DNA of 64,000 nt from Apus apus (Eukaryota; Chordata; Aves; Apodiformes; Apodidae). The position numbers and the translations under genes were made by a program. Below, in pieces: positions 13,805-25,940 of the stretch. The number at the start of each line of letters is the position of its first letter. The first letter of the stretch is position 1. The stretch is taken from contig NC_067312.1 of assembly GCF_020740795.1 (NCBI RefSeq), positions 47,315,905-47,379,904 of the forward strand, in the 5' to 3' direction. The notes beneath the pieces are model-generated. The model did not search any database and was not told the DNA's origin. It worked only from the letters and a program-made list of their open reading frames with translations.

Positions 13805-14573
13805 TAAATTATGCTTAAATACTAATGTTTTCAAGTTGTGGAGCTGAGGATTGGTTTGTATAAAACCAATTGGTTTGTATAAAAATGCTATTTAAAACTT
13901 TGATGAAGTACGGTTCTCATTCAGGGTTGCAAAAAGTATTTTAAAATACAACATTACCACTGGAGAAACTGTCTGTCTGTTTCTGCCATGAGATTTTCAC
14001 AGTTATTGTGAATATCTGCTTTCAAAAAGCAGCACTAGTTCCTCTTCTAAACCTAACGGTTGGCATAGCATTTTTCTTCCTTCCTTGCTTTCCTGATTAC
14101 CTGTCCTCATCCTTTCCCTTTTCTCTTTTTCCCTTTTCAATACCTATTTCTGTTTCATTTAATCTCATTCATTTGTTTCTAAAAGCACTTCCCCATTAAA
14201 TTTCACTTTGAAGCATTCCCAAATGCCATTTAAAAAACCCTGCAAAAAAACTATTTTAAAGCATAAATACCTCATAAACATGTGGCCACACACTACATCT
14301 TTTGCCCCTCAAAACCTGTATTCTTTGCTGTGTGAGATCGCAGGAGCTTATCTTTAGGTGGCAGTCTTGCAATAGCTCTTTAAGTTCTGTTCAGCTATGA
14401 ACAACTTTCGCTTGCAGCTGTACACATATGTAAAGCAAGTTAAATGGATGCTGCAGGTTCCTGTCCTTTGGAGTGGGGAGATGCCTCAATATACTCTGTA
14501 AATCAGAACAGAAGCATCCTTTGGCTGGATAAGGGACAATGGGTATCAGACCTCACAGCTTTTTTCTGTAGAG

Positions 14574-14869
14574 CAGTGCTCTCCAAACTGGGGTTTCTGC
14601 ACCCCCGGGAGTACACAAGACAATCCACTTGAGGTGCAGGAAGAAACTATTTTTTTACTATTAAAAATATATATATATATAAAAAATTAAAAGCCTTTAT
14701 TTTATCTTTATGCCATCCTTTTTTTAAAAAAATTGCATATTTTATTATGTACATAACATTAGCATAGTAGTACATTTATAACTAATAAATAAATATACAT
14801 ATATTGGAGTGCATAGTCAAAAGATTTTACTTAGATGGGTGCACAACGAAAAAAATTTGGAGACTACTG
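14574..14869. mobile_element. hAT-type MITE (non-autonomous DNA transposon)
   Basis: A 296-bp AT-rich insert with terminal inverted repeats: left end CAGTGCTCTCCAAACT, right end (reverse complement) CAGTAGTCTCCAAATT, 13 of 16 matching. Flanking 8-bp target duplications CTGTAGAG (14566-14573) and CTCTAGAG (14870-14877) match at 7 of 8 positions. Eight-base duplications and CAG...CTG-type ends are the hAT hallmark. It has no coding capacity, and the interior holds an (AT)n run. Confidence 0.8.
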
Positions 14870-16278
14870 CTCTAGAGCATGTGGTTTACCTAGAACACTA
14901 TGTATCTATTACATCTGTAATCAATAAAATACACATACAAGCCTCTACTTGGGCCTGTATCTGTGGCATGAAAGAGAAATTCTATCAGCAGTTATAAAAA
15001 CAAGTATCATATTTCCCCAATAAAACCAGGCTAAATCAACTTCCAGCTGTGCCTGGTTGTGGAGTGCTTGCTTATCCTTTGCATTTAAGACACAATTGAA
15101 ACAAAGGGCAGGATGTTTTGACTCCTTCTATCTCATAAGGATTTTATGTCACAAAACTCACATGGAGCCTATTTAATTGTTCTTGATATTCAGCCTATAA
15201 ATGGCCAAACTTATGATCTGAGCTTACAAACAAAAGGAACAGAAGGAAGCATTGAATGTGCAAGGACAGCTTGATGTATTTTATTTATGTAAGCTGGAAT
15301 AGTTAGGAGTGTGTTACTTGGCAACCTCACCCAATCTGAGCATTTAAAATTAACTTTTCAAACTGAATATATGTTGTTCTTATGGGTTGTTTGGTTTTTT
15401 TCGTGTTTTTTTTTTCTTTTCTTTTGAAGGTGATATATTCAGCACACACTAGAAAAATACCATTCACAGAATGATATATAGACTGCAGAATGCAAAAGCA
15501 AAAGCTGACAGTGAAGTTTTGAATAACAGTGGAAGTTTCATCTATACAAGCACTGCAGCAGCTCATCTGTAAATGCAGGCACATCCTCATATGCCTATTT
15601 TTGTTTGTTTTATTCTCAGACTGTGGAAGGACTGTGCTTTTGTTCTCTGTCTGTATGGTGCAAATAATTACTTCTATCTCTACAAAATTATGGCCTTCAT
15701 AATAAAAACTGTACTAAAAATAATAATCACAGCATCACAACAGCAGTATTTAGGGTTATCAAATACAGGTCTAATCCTGTACTGCTAAAAGAGCTTCACT
15801 CACCACTGGAAACTGTCTTGAAGGAAACAGACTGAGAGGACTGACACAGCTGTGGGAGTGTGAGAAGTGTTCAGTGAGCACGAGCAGAGACCTCGGGGTA
15901 GAGAATACACCACTTCCACTAGGATTTAAACTACAATTTTGTATTTGCAATAGGTTCAAAATACAGTGTCAGTCTCTTCTCTACAGGTATAGAAGAGAGA
16001 TAGCCTTTCTCTACCCCACTGTTTACTTAGTCACCATCAGTGCTAAGAGATTCATAACTTCTTTTGAAGGGTAAGACACATGAGGCTGCCCAGATCAGCC
16101 TCTGCACCTCCCGAGGGTGCTGCCAAGCTCTATATTTGCAGTAGTTTGGCATAAATCAGCATTGCCATCTGTTGGCGGAGACTGGGTACACAGCAGCACC
16201 CTGTCAGTGGAAAATTGACTTAGAGCAAGCACGACATCTTCTCCCAGGAAGTGTCTATGAGTAAACACCAGATTTCCA

Positions 16279-16730
16279 CAGGAGGGCCACAAAGATGATC
16301 CAAGGCCTGGAGCGCTTCTCCTTTGAAGACAGGCTGAGAGAGTTTTGCTTGTTCAGTCTGGAGAGGAGAAGACTCCAGGAAAACCTTATAGAGGCCTTCC
16401 AGTACCTGAAGGGGGCCTACAAGAAAGCTGGGGCGGGACTTTTTACAAGGACATGTAGTGAAAGGTCCAAGGGTAATGGATTAAAACTGGAAGAGAGGAT
16501 AGGTAGATTAGACATTAGGAGGAAATTCTTTAGTGTGAAGGTGGTAAGACACTGGAACAGCTTGCCCAGGGAAGTTGTGGAAGCCCCCTCCCTAGAAGTG
16601 TTCAAGGCTGGATTGGATGGGGCTGTGAGCAACCTGGTCTAGTGGGAGGTGTCCCTGCCCGTGCAGGGAAGTTGGAACTAGATGAACTTTAAGGTCCCTT
16701 CTAACTCAAGCCATCCTATGATTCTATGAC
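16279..16730 (+). mobile_element. CR1 fragment (end of ORF2 plus 3' tail)
   Basis: Starts at ggagggccacaaagatgatcc and encodes a broken end of CR1 ORF2 (RLDIRRKFFSVKVVRHWNSL). It ends with ccatcctatgattctatgac. About 450 bp, with better-kept coding sense than the other short copies. Confidence 0.92.
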
Positions 16731-18261
16731 TTTGTACTTTCCAACACCATTTTATTATTATTTCTTCATGACTAAAATCCTGTTTTCCTGAACTAAGAGG
16801 CATTTTAAGCCACAGGAAATTTATTGCTTTGATGTTTGCAGCATTAGAAAACCTTTTCATTCTTGATCACTGTGTTTCTAGCTTTTCCTTAGAGACAGGA
16901 TGCTGGAAGCTTTTGCTCTGGTTTTGCTTTTTCCTTCTGTGGGCCTTCTGTGATGTTGCTCATGGGCATTCAGACAACCACAGGCAGTAAAACCTCTTTG
17001 AGTGTATGTACTGCAATTTTGGATGGTTGGCATTTACAGAGTGCCATGCTATTGTTTCCAGTGGCATTGTGTCTCATGCTTGGACAGACACTCCTTATAA
17101 AGGCCTACTTCAGCTGTCCGGACTGGTGATTTCACTCTCTGCTATGCCCTTCTGACAATGGTTTGTATAACTGTGCCTCAGCCTCGCCACTGTAAAGCTG
17201 ATTTTTCCAACATTGCCAAGCTTACTGCTTGGCATGGGAAGCCTGCCCTTCCATTCAGAACTCCCACTTATGCGTCAATTATTGGCAAAGGAGTGCTACT
17301 GCTAAACAGACCCAGATTGAAATAGCACTGGATTTGGGACCTGGAAAAGAGAAAAGATTGGTTCCTGCTAATTTATTTTAGGAAGAGAAAACTAAGTAGC
17401 CTGCAACTCTACATTGTATTCTGTGCTAGGGTATCGAAGTGTTTTACTACTTGCTTATCCCCTTGTTCTATGAGTGAGGCAACTCTAGTGCATTGTATTT
17501 CTCTGAAAGCAACAGGAAAGACCAGTCAAACAATTCAACTTCAGTAGCACGTAGCTTTTCACTTCCTTAATTCGGAAGGTGGTGCTCACAACCTTGTACC
17601 AGCCCTGCTAGAAGACAGTGTGTGTGTGTGGGTGCGCAGGCAGGTGGGTGGGTGCCCACTCGTGCTTCTCCCATATTTCAGTGTCAGCTCTGCAGTTGCA
17701 GTGCCCTGGCCCTATTCACACAGTGGCAGCATCTAGCCCCAGTGGAAGATTTCCTTCAGTGCCATAGCACTTCTAATCTTTCCTAGTCTCTCCCTCTAGT
17801 CATTCATACTTGCTTCTTTAAGAAAGAGGCTGGAGAAACCATTGCAAACATGTAATCAAAAGTGATATATTTTGCTGAGGTGGATGACGTAACAGCCAAA
17901 TACCCTCTGCAAAGTTAGCATGCACTGGAAAAATGACAACATGCCTGTATTCTGAGGCAATGAGCTGGCACCTAGTTCTGCTCTCTGCAGTCAACACTGA
18001 ATCTCTTGCAGGCAGCACTGAGCAATCATCAATACCTCTTCCACCACAAAATTTCTATGCAGTGCTATGGACTGTAGAAGCCTCACCCTATCATTACCTG
18101 AGATGCTAGCTTGGAGAGTTGACTAATTTTCTGACTTGTTTCTAGGGACAGAAGAAATGAGGAGAACCAAGAGCTTTGTAACACCCATAAGGCTGTGGTA
18201 TTATGTTTGCACCAATACAAAATCATCTAGAAAACAAGCATGGTCACAGCGACGATGGCCA
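16731..18261. other. Intergenic, no gene seen
   Basis: Unique-looking sequence between two CR1 copies, with a short GT-rich run near 17618-17655. No coding signal. Confidence 0.6.
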
Positions 18262-19320
18262 CAACATACAGTTGAATTGGTTGAAAGGAAGAAGTCAGAG
18301 AGTTGTGGTCAATGGGACAAAATCTAGTTGGGAGTTCTGTGACTAGTGGAGTCCCTCAGGGGTCAGTACTGGCTCTGGTACTATTCAATATTTTCATCAA
18401 TGACCTGGATGAGGGAACAGAGTGTGCCATCGGCAAGTTTGCTGATGGCACAAAACTGGGAGGAGTGGCTGACACACCAGAAGGCTGTGCTGCCATTCAG
18501 CGAGACCTAGACAGGCTGGAGAGTTGGGCAGGGAGAAACTTGATGTAATTCAACAAGGGCAAGTGTAGAGTCTTGCATCTGGGGAAGAACAACTCCATGT
18601 ACCAGTACAGGTTGGGGGCTGACCTGCTGGAGAGCAGTGTAGGAGAAAAGGGTCTGGGGGTGCTGCTGGACAGGAGGATGACCGTGAGCCAGCAATGTGC
18701 CCTTGTAGCCAAGAAGGCCAATGGCATCCTGGGGTGTATTAGCAAGGGTGTGGTTAGTAGGTCAAGGGGGGTTCTCCTCCCACTCTATTCTGCCTTGGTG
18801 AGGCTGCATCCTGAATATTGTGTCCAGTTCTGGGCCCCTCAGTTCAAGGACAGGGAAGTGCTTGAAAGAGTCCAGCGCAGAGCCACAAAGATGACGAAGG
18901 GAGTGGAACATCTCCCTTATGAGGAAAGGCTGAGGGAACTGGGCCTCTTTAGCTTGGAGAAAAGGAGACTGAGAGGCGACTTCATCAATGTTTACAAATA
19001 TGTTAAGGGAGAGTGTCAGGAGGACAAAGCCAGGCTTTTTACAGTGATGTCTGGTGACAGGACAAGGGGCAATGGGTACAAACTGGAACACAGGAGGTTC
19101 CAAGTAACATCAGAAAAAACTTCTTTACTGTGGGAGTGACAGAGCACTGAAACAGGTTGCCCAGAGAGGCTGTGGAGTCTCCTTCACCGGAGACATTCAA
19201 AACCCACCTGGACATGTTCCTCTGTGATGTGCTCTAGGTGACCCTGCTCTGGCTGGGGGGTTGGGCTAGATGATCTTTTGAGGTCCTGTACAACCCCTAA
19301 GATTCTGTGATTCTGTGATT
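18262..19320 (+). mobile_element. CR1 fragment (late reverse transcriptase to 3' tail)
   Basis: About 1.06 kb. It opens in the reverse transcriptase ([21 protein letters not shown]) and runs through the C-terminal part (open from 18573 to 19139) to a 3' tail ending in gattctgtgattctgtgatt. The catalytic FADD box reads FADG near 18440, so it could not code for an active enzyme even without truncation. Confidence 0.93.
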
Positions 19321-20387
19321 TTTTTCCTCTTCTACAAGCACTGACTACTACTTGTTTCCTCTTACAAAGCCTACAGTAACATTTTGTCTCCTTCAAGAAC
19401 AGGAAGGACACTGTGGGACACTTTCTTTGCTTATTCCCACCTCTCTCAGCCAGCAGGCATATAAAAATCCCTCTTACAATTTTCTTGGAGTCACACAAGA
19501 AAAGTGCTTCTCCAGCTGAATTCTTGGTATCCTTGTTGCCTTCTCTGTGTGTTCCTGCTGCTTTACTCAGGCTCCCAGAAATTAGTTCAACTAGTAATCT
19601 CTGCCTTTGATATCAGGCTCCTGAGGTGGCAGGGCCATAGCTTGCATTGTACTAAGATTTGGGTTACGGCTAGTAAGCTTCACTATCAGAAAAACACCAG
19701 ACAGTGTACACTAAAGCAACAGAGGTGCACCTTCTAGCATCCCTACTCCCGTTACATTTGGAGAGAGTAGGAGGGGAAAGGAGTAAAGGAATGGCCAGGC
19801 TCACACACTCTCCAAAATAGCACCTCTGGCTGCTATTCCTGAAGGTGGACCCTGGCATAGATAGGCTCCTTGGCTCTCTTACCTGTGTTCTGAAACCAGC
19901 TGGGAACAAGTACATGAAGATACTGGAGGTTGAGCAAACTGAAATATATTTCCCAGTGATCAAAAGCCTGATTCTGACAGGGCCGTCTACTGATTTCTCT
20001 GTGTTTCGGCATATGCTGTGTTTTGGAGATCAGCCTTGTGTTGTGTGATGAGCGGGCACTGTACCAGCACAGTTTCAAAATGAAGGCTAGGGTGTAGCCT
20101 ACACAACCAATTCATATCTGTGTGAGTCATGAAACTAAGTTCTCAAGCAGTCTTAAAAATGATCCTTTTCATTTTAACCCTACATACGTACTCCTGCATC
20201 CACTTCTACAATGGATTGTTTGATCAGAACAAGAACATATATGGTCAAGGCAAAGTTTCTCAGTGTGCATCTCAAGCAAGACTGATGACAGTTCCCTTTC
20301 TTTATTTCACTGCCACCTGCAAGATCCAATTGCAGACTAAATGATTTGTGTGCTAGAGTCTGTACATAGAAGGCTCTAGATGGCCAT
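19321..20387. other. Intergenic, no gene seen
   Basis: Between a CR1 and the solo LTR. Short overlapping open frames on both strands, none recognisable. Confidence 0.55.
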
Positions 20388-20392
20388 ACATG

Positions 20393-21071
20393 TGTCACCA
20401 TTTGACAATGCTCTTGATCCTCTCCCCCTCCCACCCAGGTAGGGAAGGAGAGAGAGAAAAAGAGAGAGACTTGACTGGATTGAAAACTAAACGACACAGC
20501 TCTAATTAAACACTAATGATAAAAGAAAATATAAAAAAATATGTTCAGATATGTGCAAAAGCCTCTTGCCTCCCCCCACCTCCAGCAACACCCACAGCAT
20601 CTCCTGAGCTGTGAACAGTCCTGAAAAATCCCAGAGCTGCTGCTGGAGAAAGCAGAGCGTGATGAGGGTCAGGAGAGCTCGAGCCTGGGGGTCGACAGTG
20701 ATGGATGGACGGAGTCCTCCCCAGATGCCAGCCATGGATGGAAGAGAAGGGAAGAAGAAGCAGGAAGGAAGTTGTCTTCTGTGATCTCTGACCTTCTTCT
20801 GAGCTCACGTAGATATATGGAATGGAATATCTCTGGCCAGTTTTGCTGTCTGTCTAATTCATCCTCCTATGGGGGGGGGGGAAGTCATAGATCTCCTTGT
20901 AGTGTCTGAGCCAGCAGCTTGAAGATCCAGCAGTTAGAAAAACATTCCATTCTTATCAGTCTTAGTTGGAACACTCTGGTACTAGTTAAAAGAAAGCTTA
21001 CTGAAGGGAAAAAAAAAAAAAAACAAAACAGTAATAGGAAAATTGGCTTCACCCTGGCTCAAACCAGGACA
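20393..21071 (-). mobile_element. Solo LTR of an avian endogenous retrovirus
   Basis: A 679-bp block starts TGTC and ends GACA on the + strand and is flanked by identical 5-bp target duplications, ACATG at 20388-20392 and 21072-21076. On the - strand it begins TGTCCTGGTTTGAGCC and its far end is pyrimidine-rich, resembling the widespread bird LTR that begins TGTCCTGGTTT. No gag, pol or env sequence lies next to it, so this is a lone LTR left by recombination. It contains G11 and A15 runs. The ERV class is not settled; a 5-bp duplication would suit an ERVL-like element. Confidence 0.78.
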
Positions 21072-21076
21072 ACATG

Positions 21077-24000
21077 TATGATACTGATACTATCAAGGGA
21101 AACTGCCATCAGTAAAGGCAGCCTACTTGCAGCAATGATGGGAAGTTTAAGATAAAGCCTAACTTTAGAATGGGATTTTATACCTATGTAGTAACTAGTT
21201 AATGGAAAATAATTTTGAACTACTGCTTATTAATTACCCCTCACTCCCATTTTTAAAGTACCCCCTTGCAGTGGTGTCCCAGCTGTACGGGTTGACCACC
21301 CTTACTAATTCTCCAGAGCTAACCTGTATGAGCTGGGCAAGTCCCTTCTCTAATTTCTTCTGCACTGTCTGCAATTGTATGACCAAAGAAATATCAAGCT
21401 CGTACAGCAAAAGGAAATACACAGAAATGCAGTTCTTGTATTTTTTAGTTAGATGCTTCCTTTTCTCATTTTCTTTCAAATTCCCTTAAACTGTAAATTC
21501 CTAAACTAATCTTCCAGCTTTCTATTCTGGCACAATTTTCTGTGTGGCCCAGGATAAAGTTTTTTATTTTATTTTATTTACTTGCCTACTTACATCACAA
21601 GGCAGTTACATTGATTAGCTAATGCTTATTCAGAATTTAGAAGCTATGGCAGACTATGCAAACTATAGCTAAAATCAATGATCAAAAATAATGTAATCAT
21701 GATGTTATGCACTCAGTATCAATAAAAAGTATTTATTTCTGTGAAGGGAACTGTTAAAAATTATAACCACATTTTTATTATGTTCTTAACTTAGTATTGC
21801 GTGCACTGAAATTTCTACATGCTCTTAGCAGTTTTGGATTTAAAAATTATTATTTTGTTGATGTAAATTTGGAACAATTACTTAAAAGACTTTGAACTTA
21901 TACATTTTACAAATAAGAAATTATAGCAACTGTAATATTCAGGCAGCATGAATGTTGCTCTGCTGGCCTGGGAAAATCTTGTGGATAAGTAATAAATACA
22001 GAGATTTAAAAATTACAGTTCAGTATTTGTATTTCAGAGGCATGAAGACTTCCTTTCCAGGATGTACTGTTTGCTCGTGAAGTGCTTTCTTGCCCTACAG
22101 AATACTTCGAAGATTCTCACTCCCACAAGACCCAGTCTCACACTAAAATGCTGACAAGGTTCATACTCCCACAAGAGGGCAGTCAGCAAGCACGGTACAA
22201 GAAAACCCCTTCTCACTGGATTTTAATTAATATCAAGCTCATAGTTGAATTCGGCTTGTTAATCATAGGGGAAACTGTACAAATTGTCAGAGTAAATTAA
22301 TGCAAAATATCAAATCTGCTCAATTTTACAGCTACTGTACTGAGAAATCAATTTTTAGCCAATTTGTACTCATATTTATGTGACTTTAAACATTAAATCT
22401 ATGCCTTCTGCTATCTTTCACCCATGTCCCGAGATGTGAAGTGCTTTGCTATCACAGTCATAAATAAATACTCTGTGAGGCATTCTAGCATAGGAAATTT
22501 ATGTAGGTGAAATGAAGCACTTTTTGAAGCAAAGAAGACAGAAGATTTTCTAGCTGAAAATCAGCCTGGTTATTTTCCATATGGTTATCTTCCCTGCCTG
22601 AAGCTCTGCACATGCTCCTGCAGCTCCTCCTGACCAGCTTCAGTGATCCCCTTCACAGTGCTTTAGCCCTTTACATCATGGCATTGCACTGGTGGAGTGA
22701 CACTGCACAGCAAGCATGAAACTTTTTCACTGCAAGACTTCACACAAAAAAACATTTTCTCAGGAAATGTGGGATCTAAAGCTGCCTTTCCCACGTGGAC
22801 ACTTACTTACTTCAGGAAAAAAAAAGACCTTTGTGAAGGGGTTTCACTCCCATTGTCTTTTTGGCTGTCATTTCAACCTACAAGAGGCAACCTTCATAAA
22901 AAAATGCCCAGGGATTTCTCCTCAGTGTGTGTCTTATTTTCAAAATACTTACAAATTTGGGATTTAATGTGCTGGAAGAAAAATTTGCTTCAAAGAAGCA
23001 TGTAGTTTTTGGATCCCTACACTTCTAAAAACAGCTGTGAACCGTGTCTAGTTCATTGTCATCTGTTTGCAAACAGATTCTTCTGTATAAAATGAGCTGT
23101 TTCAGCAATGTTTAATCAACCAGCACTGACCTTTCTTCTCAAATGCCGTAAATTCATTTTCAATAAATGTTTAACTACTGATTTCTAAAGGCAAAAGTTC
23201 ACAACATGTAGAACCTACTTTTAGTCTTATAGTGCTTTTATAGCTACCACACAGCATGGCTGCTGTAGTGCTGCATATCTGTTTTAGGAATTTAAAATAT
23301 TTCTTCTGTATTCCAAACATCTTTTGACATTGTATCATCTCCTATTTCATTTTGCTTCTGACATCTTTCTGTATTGTCCTAAGATATATGAAAAGATACG
23401 TGACAAAGAGGAAACAATATAACGCTGGCTAAACTAGTGGCCTTTTCTCTTAACAAATGCGTGTTTGAGAACTGTTGGGAATAATCTCAGGATATTCCTA
23501 TACTGTGGTCTTGGTTGGAACAGACAAACTTGGACATTTAGCTTGGCTAGATAGCTAATTGTCTCAAGAGGGAACTCACTGCAGGTTGCAGATTCTGCCC
23601 AAAAAGTTGGGTAAAGTATCAGGCAACTTACGGCATTTGGCATTATAAGCTTTACATTCTCACAGCTTGTCTACCCTTGACCATTAGATCTTAATAATTT
23701 TATGTCAACTATTCTGCACTACATAATATGCCCAGACATGGCCAATGCATGCACATATTCTCAGGCCAGGGGTGTGGAAAAAGGTTAATCTATAGTACAT
23801 TGAATTGCCTTGACTGCAGAAAATTATGAACATGCTGTATCTGCTTAAAATAATTATGCTTCTTCCCCACATGGGAAAATGCAGGTCTGGATGGACCAGT
23901 GCAAAACCAGCATCCTGCCAAATGATTGCTATTACATTTTGCAGCTTGTTTGTTTCTACCGAGCCTCTGTGGGAGGAATGGAGTAATACTCGTCCCGCTC

Positions 24001-25429
24001 ACCTCACCAACTCTGAAAGGGTATGCATTTCAGCTCAGAAATTGAGGACAGTACATACAACCGTGTGAGTGAGGTGAAAGAATTAGTTCTTAGTAATGGA
24101 TACCAAAACCTAGGTTGCAACCGTTTTGAACTGATCTCTACACTGAAGTACAGCTCTTCCTGCAGGTTACTGATGTATTTGTTAAGGTCTTCACAATTAA
24201 GATAAATTGTGTCAAATCAGCAGCTCTGGAGTTTGTTACCAATACTCATATATTCCCAGGCTGTTCTAGCCTGCTTGCATCTACTCTGTTGAAGTGCACT
24301 CATCCAGAATTTTGTGGGATCTTTGCTATTAATTGTTCTCAACTACTGAGACTGAATTAGCAGGTTGTAAAGCATTGTTTACCCTTAAAGAAAGAGCTAA
24401 TTGCAAGGTTTTGTAGATGTTCCAAAGTCCACCTGCCACTCCAAGAATATTTTTATGATGCTGAGACGGTGTCCACTCACCAAAGTTTGAAACATCCCAT
24501 TTGGAAGAGCATGACAGCTACTTGTATCTAATATCTTCAGGATTGTCTGTGATCCTGGGCATGGCTAAATTAGGCCAAAGTTGTGCCACACTTTCAGGAG
24601 AAGATGTTTACACATACCTTTGAAGTATGTAATGTTTAGTTATGTGAGGTGCTTTGCATAAAGAAAGGACACATGTAGGCAAAGAGGTGCACATTTTAAA
24701 AGGTTTGTGCCCTGCATTTGACACCACCTGCAATGGTTTCAGTCTGTGGTTTCAAGTTTAGTATTTTACGTGGTGCTTGTCCAACTCATGGGTGCATTCT
24801 ACTGAAAAAATAATAATCTATCTCCTTAGATAACACAAACATAAAAATTATGGGTAGTACAACACACTATACAGAGTAGAACGTCCATATCCAGATTTGT
24901 ATTTGTCACATTGTTGTGTACCTGGAGTCAGGTCTTGGGTGAACTTGGTTTCTTTTACTAGTGCCTAGATTTTTCTGATTGAACATCAGCAGCAAGACAT
25001 GTTGCTTTATTTTATTGTACAGTCAGAAAGGCTGGAGTCACCAATCAGAGAGATTCAGGAGGGAGCGTTTTGCAGCAGTGTTTGTATGACGTGTGTTAAG
25101 TTCCAGCTTTTGGAGCAGAACTTGAGCTACATCTTTTTCTTGAAGAGGTTTGGGGAGTTTATTACAAAAATCTCATAGGACCCAGCTGCTCATGGCAGTT
25201 TCCCTGGAGCCCTGGGTGCCATCTTATGGCGTTAAATGCCCTGGTGCACATGGGGTTGGCGTGACCTCTTTAAACAGAAGTTAATACTTAATGGAATCGC
25301 TTAGTAAATGTGTGCTTTCCCTGGGTCAGGATAAGAGCATTCCCGTCGGGCAGCAGATACTAGCGTTGCTCTGCAGATTGTGTGCACTTCCCCATACCAC
25401 GCATGCGAGTGTTGCAATCAAGTGGTGAC
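21077..25429. other. Upstream flank of FBP1, no other gene seen
   Basis: AT-rich, apparently free of repeats. Distal FBP1 control elements may lie here; only the last few hundred bases show suggestive sites. A TGACGTG half-CRE at 25087-25093 is noted, since FBP1 is cAMP-responsive in mammals. Confidence 0.5.
25262..25292 (+). promoter_or_regulatory. Possible HNF1-like and nuclear-receptor half sites upstream of FBP1
   Basis: GTTAATACTTAAT at 25280-25292 matches 11 of 13 positions of the HNF1 consensus GTTAATNATTAAC. TGACCTCTTT at 25262 resembles a nuclear-receptor (HNF4-type) half site. Both lie about 320-350 bp before the FBP1 ATG, a sensible place for liver control, but short matches like these also occur by chance. 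Confidence 0.35.
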
Positions 25430-25940
25430 ACGAAGCTGCCCTGGGGAGGCGGGGGGAGGAAGCGGGGGCCCTGGGCGGGGGTGCCCGGGCTGTCGCCTTC
25501 TCCCCCCGCCCCTGGCCACCCCCGCGAGCCCCGCCCAAGCCACTCCCCCCCGGGGCTAGTGCCGGTGGCCAGGGAAGGGGTTCCATTCTGCGGCTGCAGC
25601 CACCACGCCACCATGACGGACCGCTCGGCTTTCGACACCAATGTCATCACCATGACCCGCTTCGTGATGGAGGAAGGCAGGCGGGCGAAAGGCACGGGGG
25701 AGTTTACGCAGCTCCTCAATTCCCTTTGCACGGCCATCAAAGCCATTTCCACCGCCGTCCGGAAAGCGGGAATCGCCAACCTGTATGTCCTGGGGAGGAG
25801 CAGTGGAGGCGGGGGATGAGGTGGGAGAGGGGGAACGCCGGTAGCATCGCACACCCGCCCGCATCCCCGAGGGTCCAGGGGATCCTGGCGCCCCCGGGGT
25901 GATGGGGAGGGGAGGTGTCCCCCGAAAGCCGTGTCACTAG
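25430..25940. promoter_or_regulatory. CpG island over the FBP1 promoter and exon 1
   Basis: A sharp GC- and CpG-rich block stands out from the AT-rich surroundings. It contains GC-box-like CCCCGCCC strings near 25505 and 25535, exon 1 and the start of intron 1. It very probably marks the FBP1 promoter. No TATA box is evident close to the start codon, so the exact transcription start cannot be placed. Confidence 0.75.
25613..25782 (+). CDS. FBP1: FBP1 coding exon 1
   Basis: Encodes residues 1-56 plus two bases of codon 57. It starts [10 protein letters not shown] and carries the N-terminal helix with E20-E21 and the AMP loop GTGE followed by FTQLLNS. The donor is CT|gtatgt and the intron is phase 2. 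It lies in a CpG island. Leu30 of the human AMP loop is Phe here. Confidence 0.95.

Larger units (their letters stand above)
12642..16278. other. Intergenic, with palindrome and MITE; no gene seen
   Basis: Holds the 13.72-13.80 kb palindrome and the hAT MITE. A pyrimidine-rich stretch at 12985-13494 is open for 169 codons, but its composition is low-complexity and it lacks any known domain. Confidence 0.6.

Noticed and set aside
1-25000. Possible AOPEP exons or the miR-23b/27b/24 cluster, expected near FBP1 in amniotes
   Set aside because: I looked for the familiar mature miRNA sequences and for AOPEP N-terminal protein on the - strand and found neither. They probably lie outside the window.
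25360-25854. 164-codon open frame on the - strand over the FBP1 promoter
   Set aside because: It is the antisense shadow of exon 1 within a CpG island. The translation is Pro/Gly/Arg-rich with no family resemblance.
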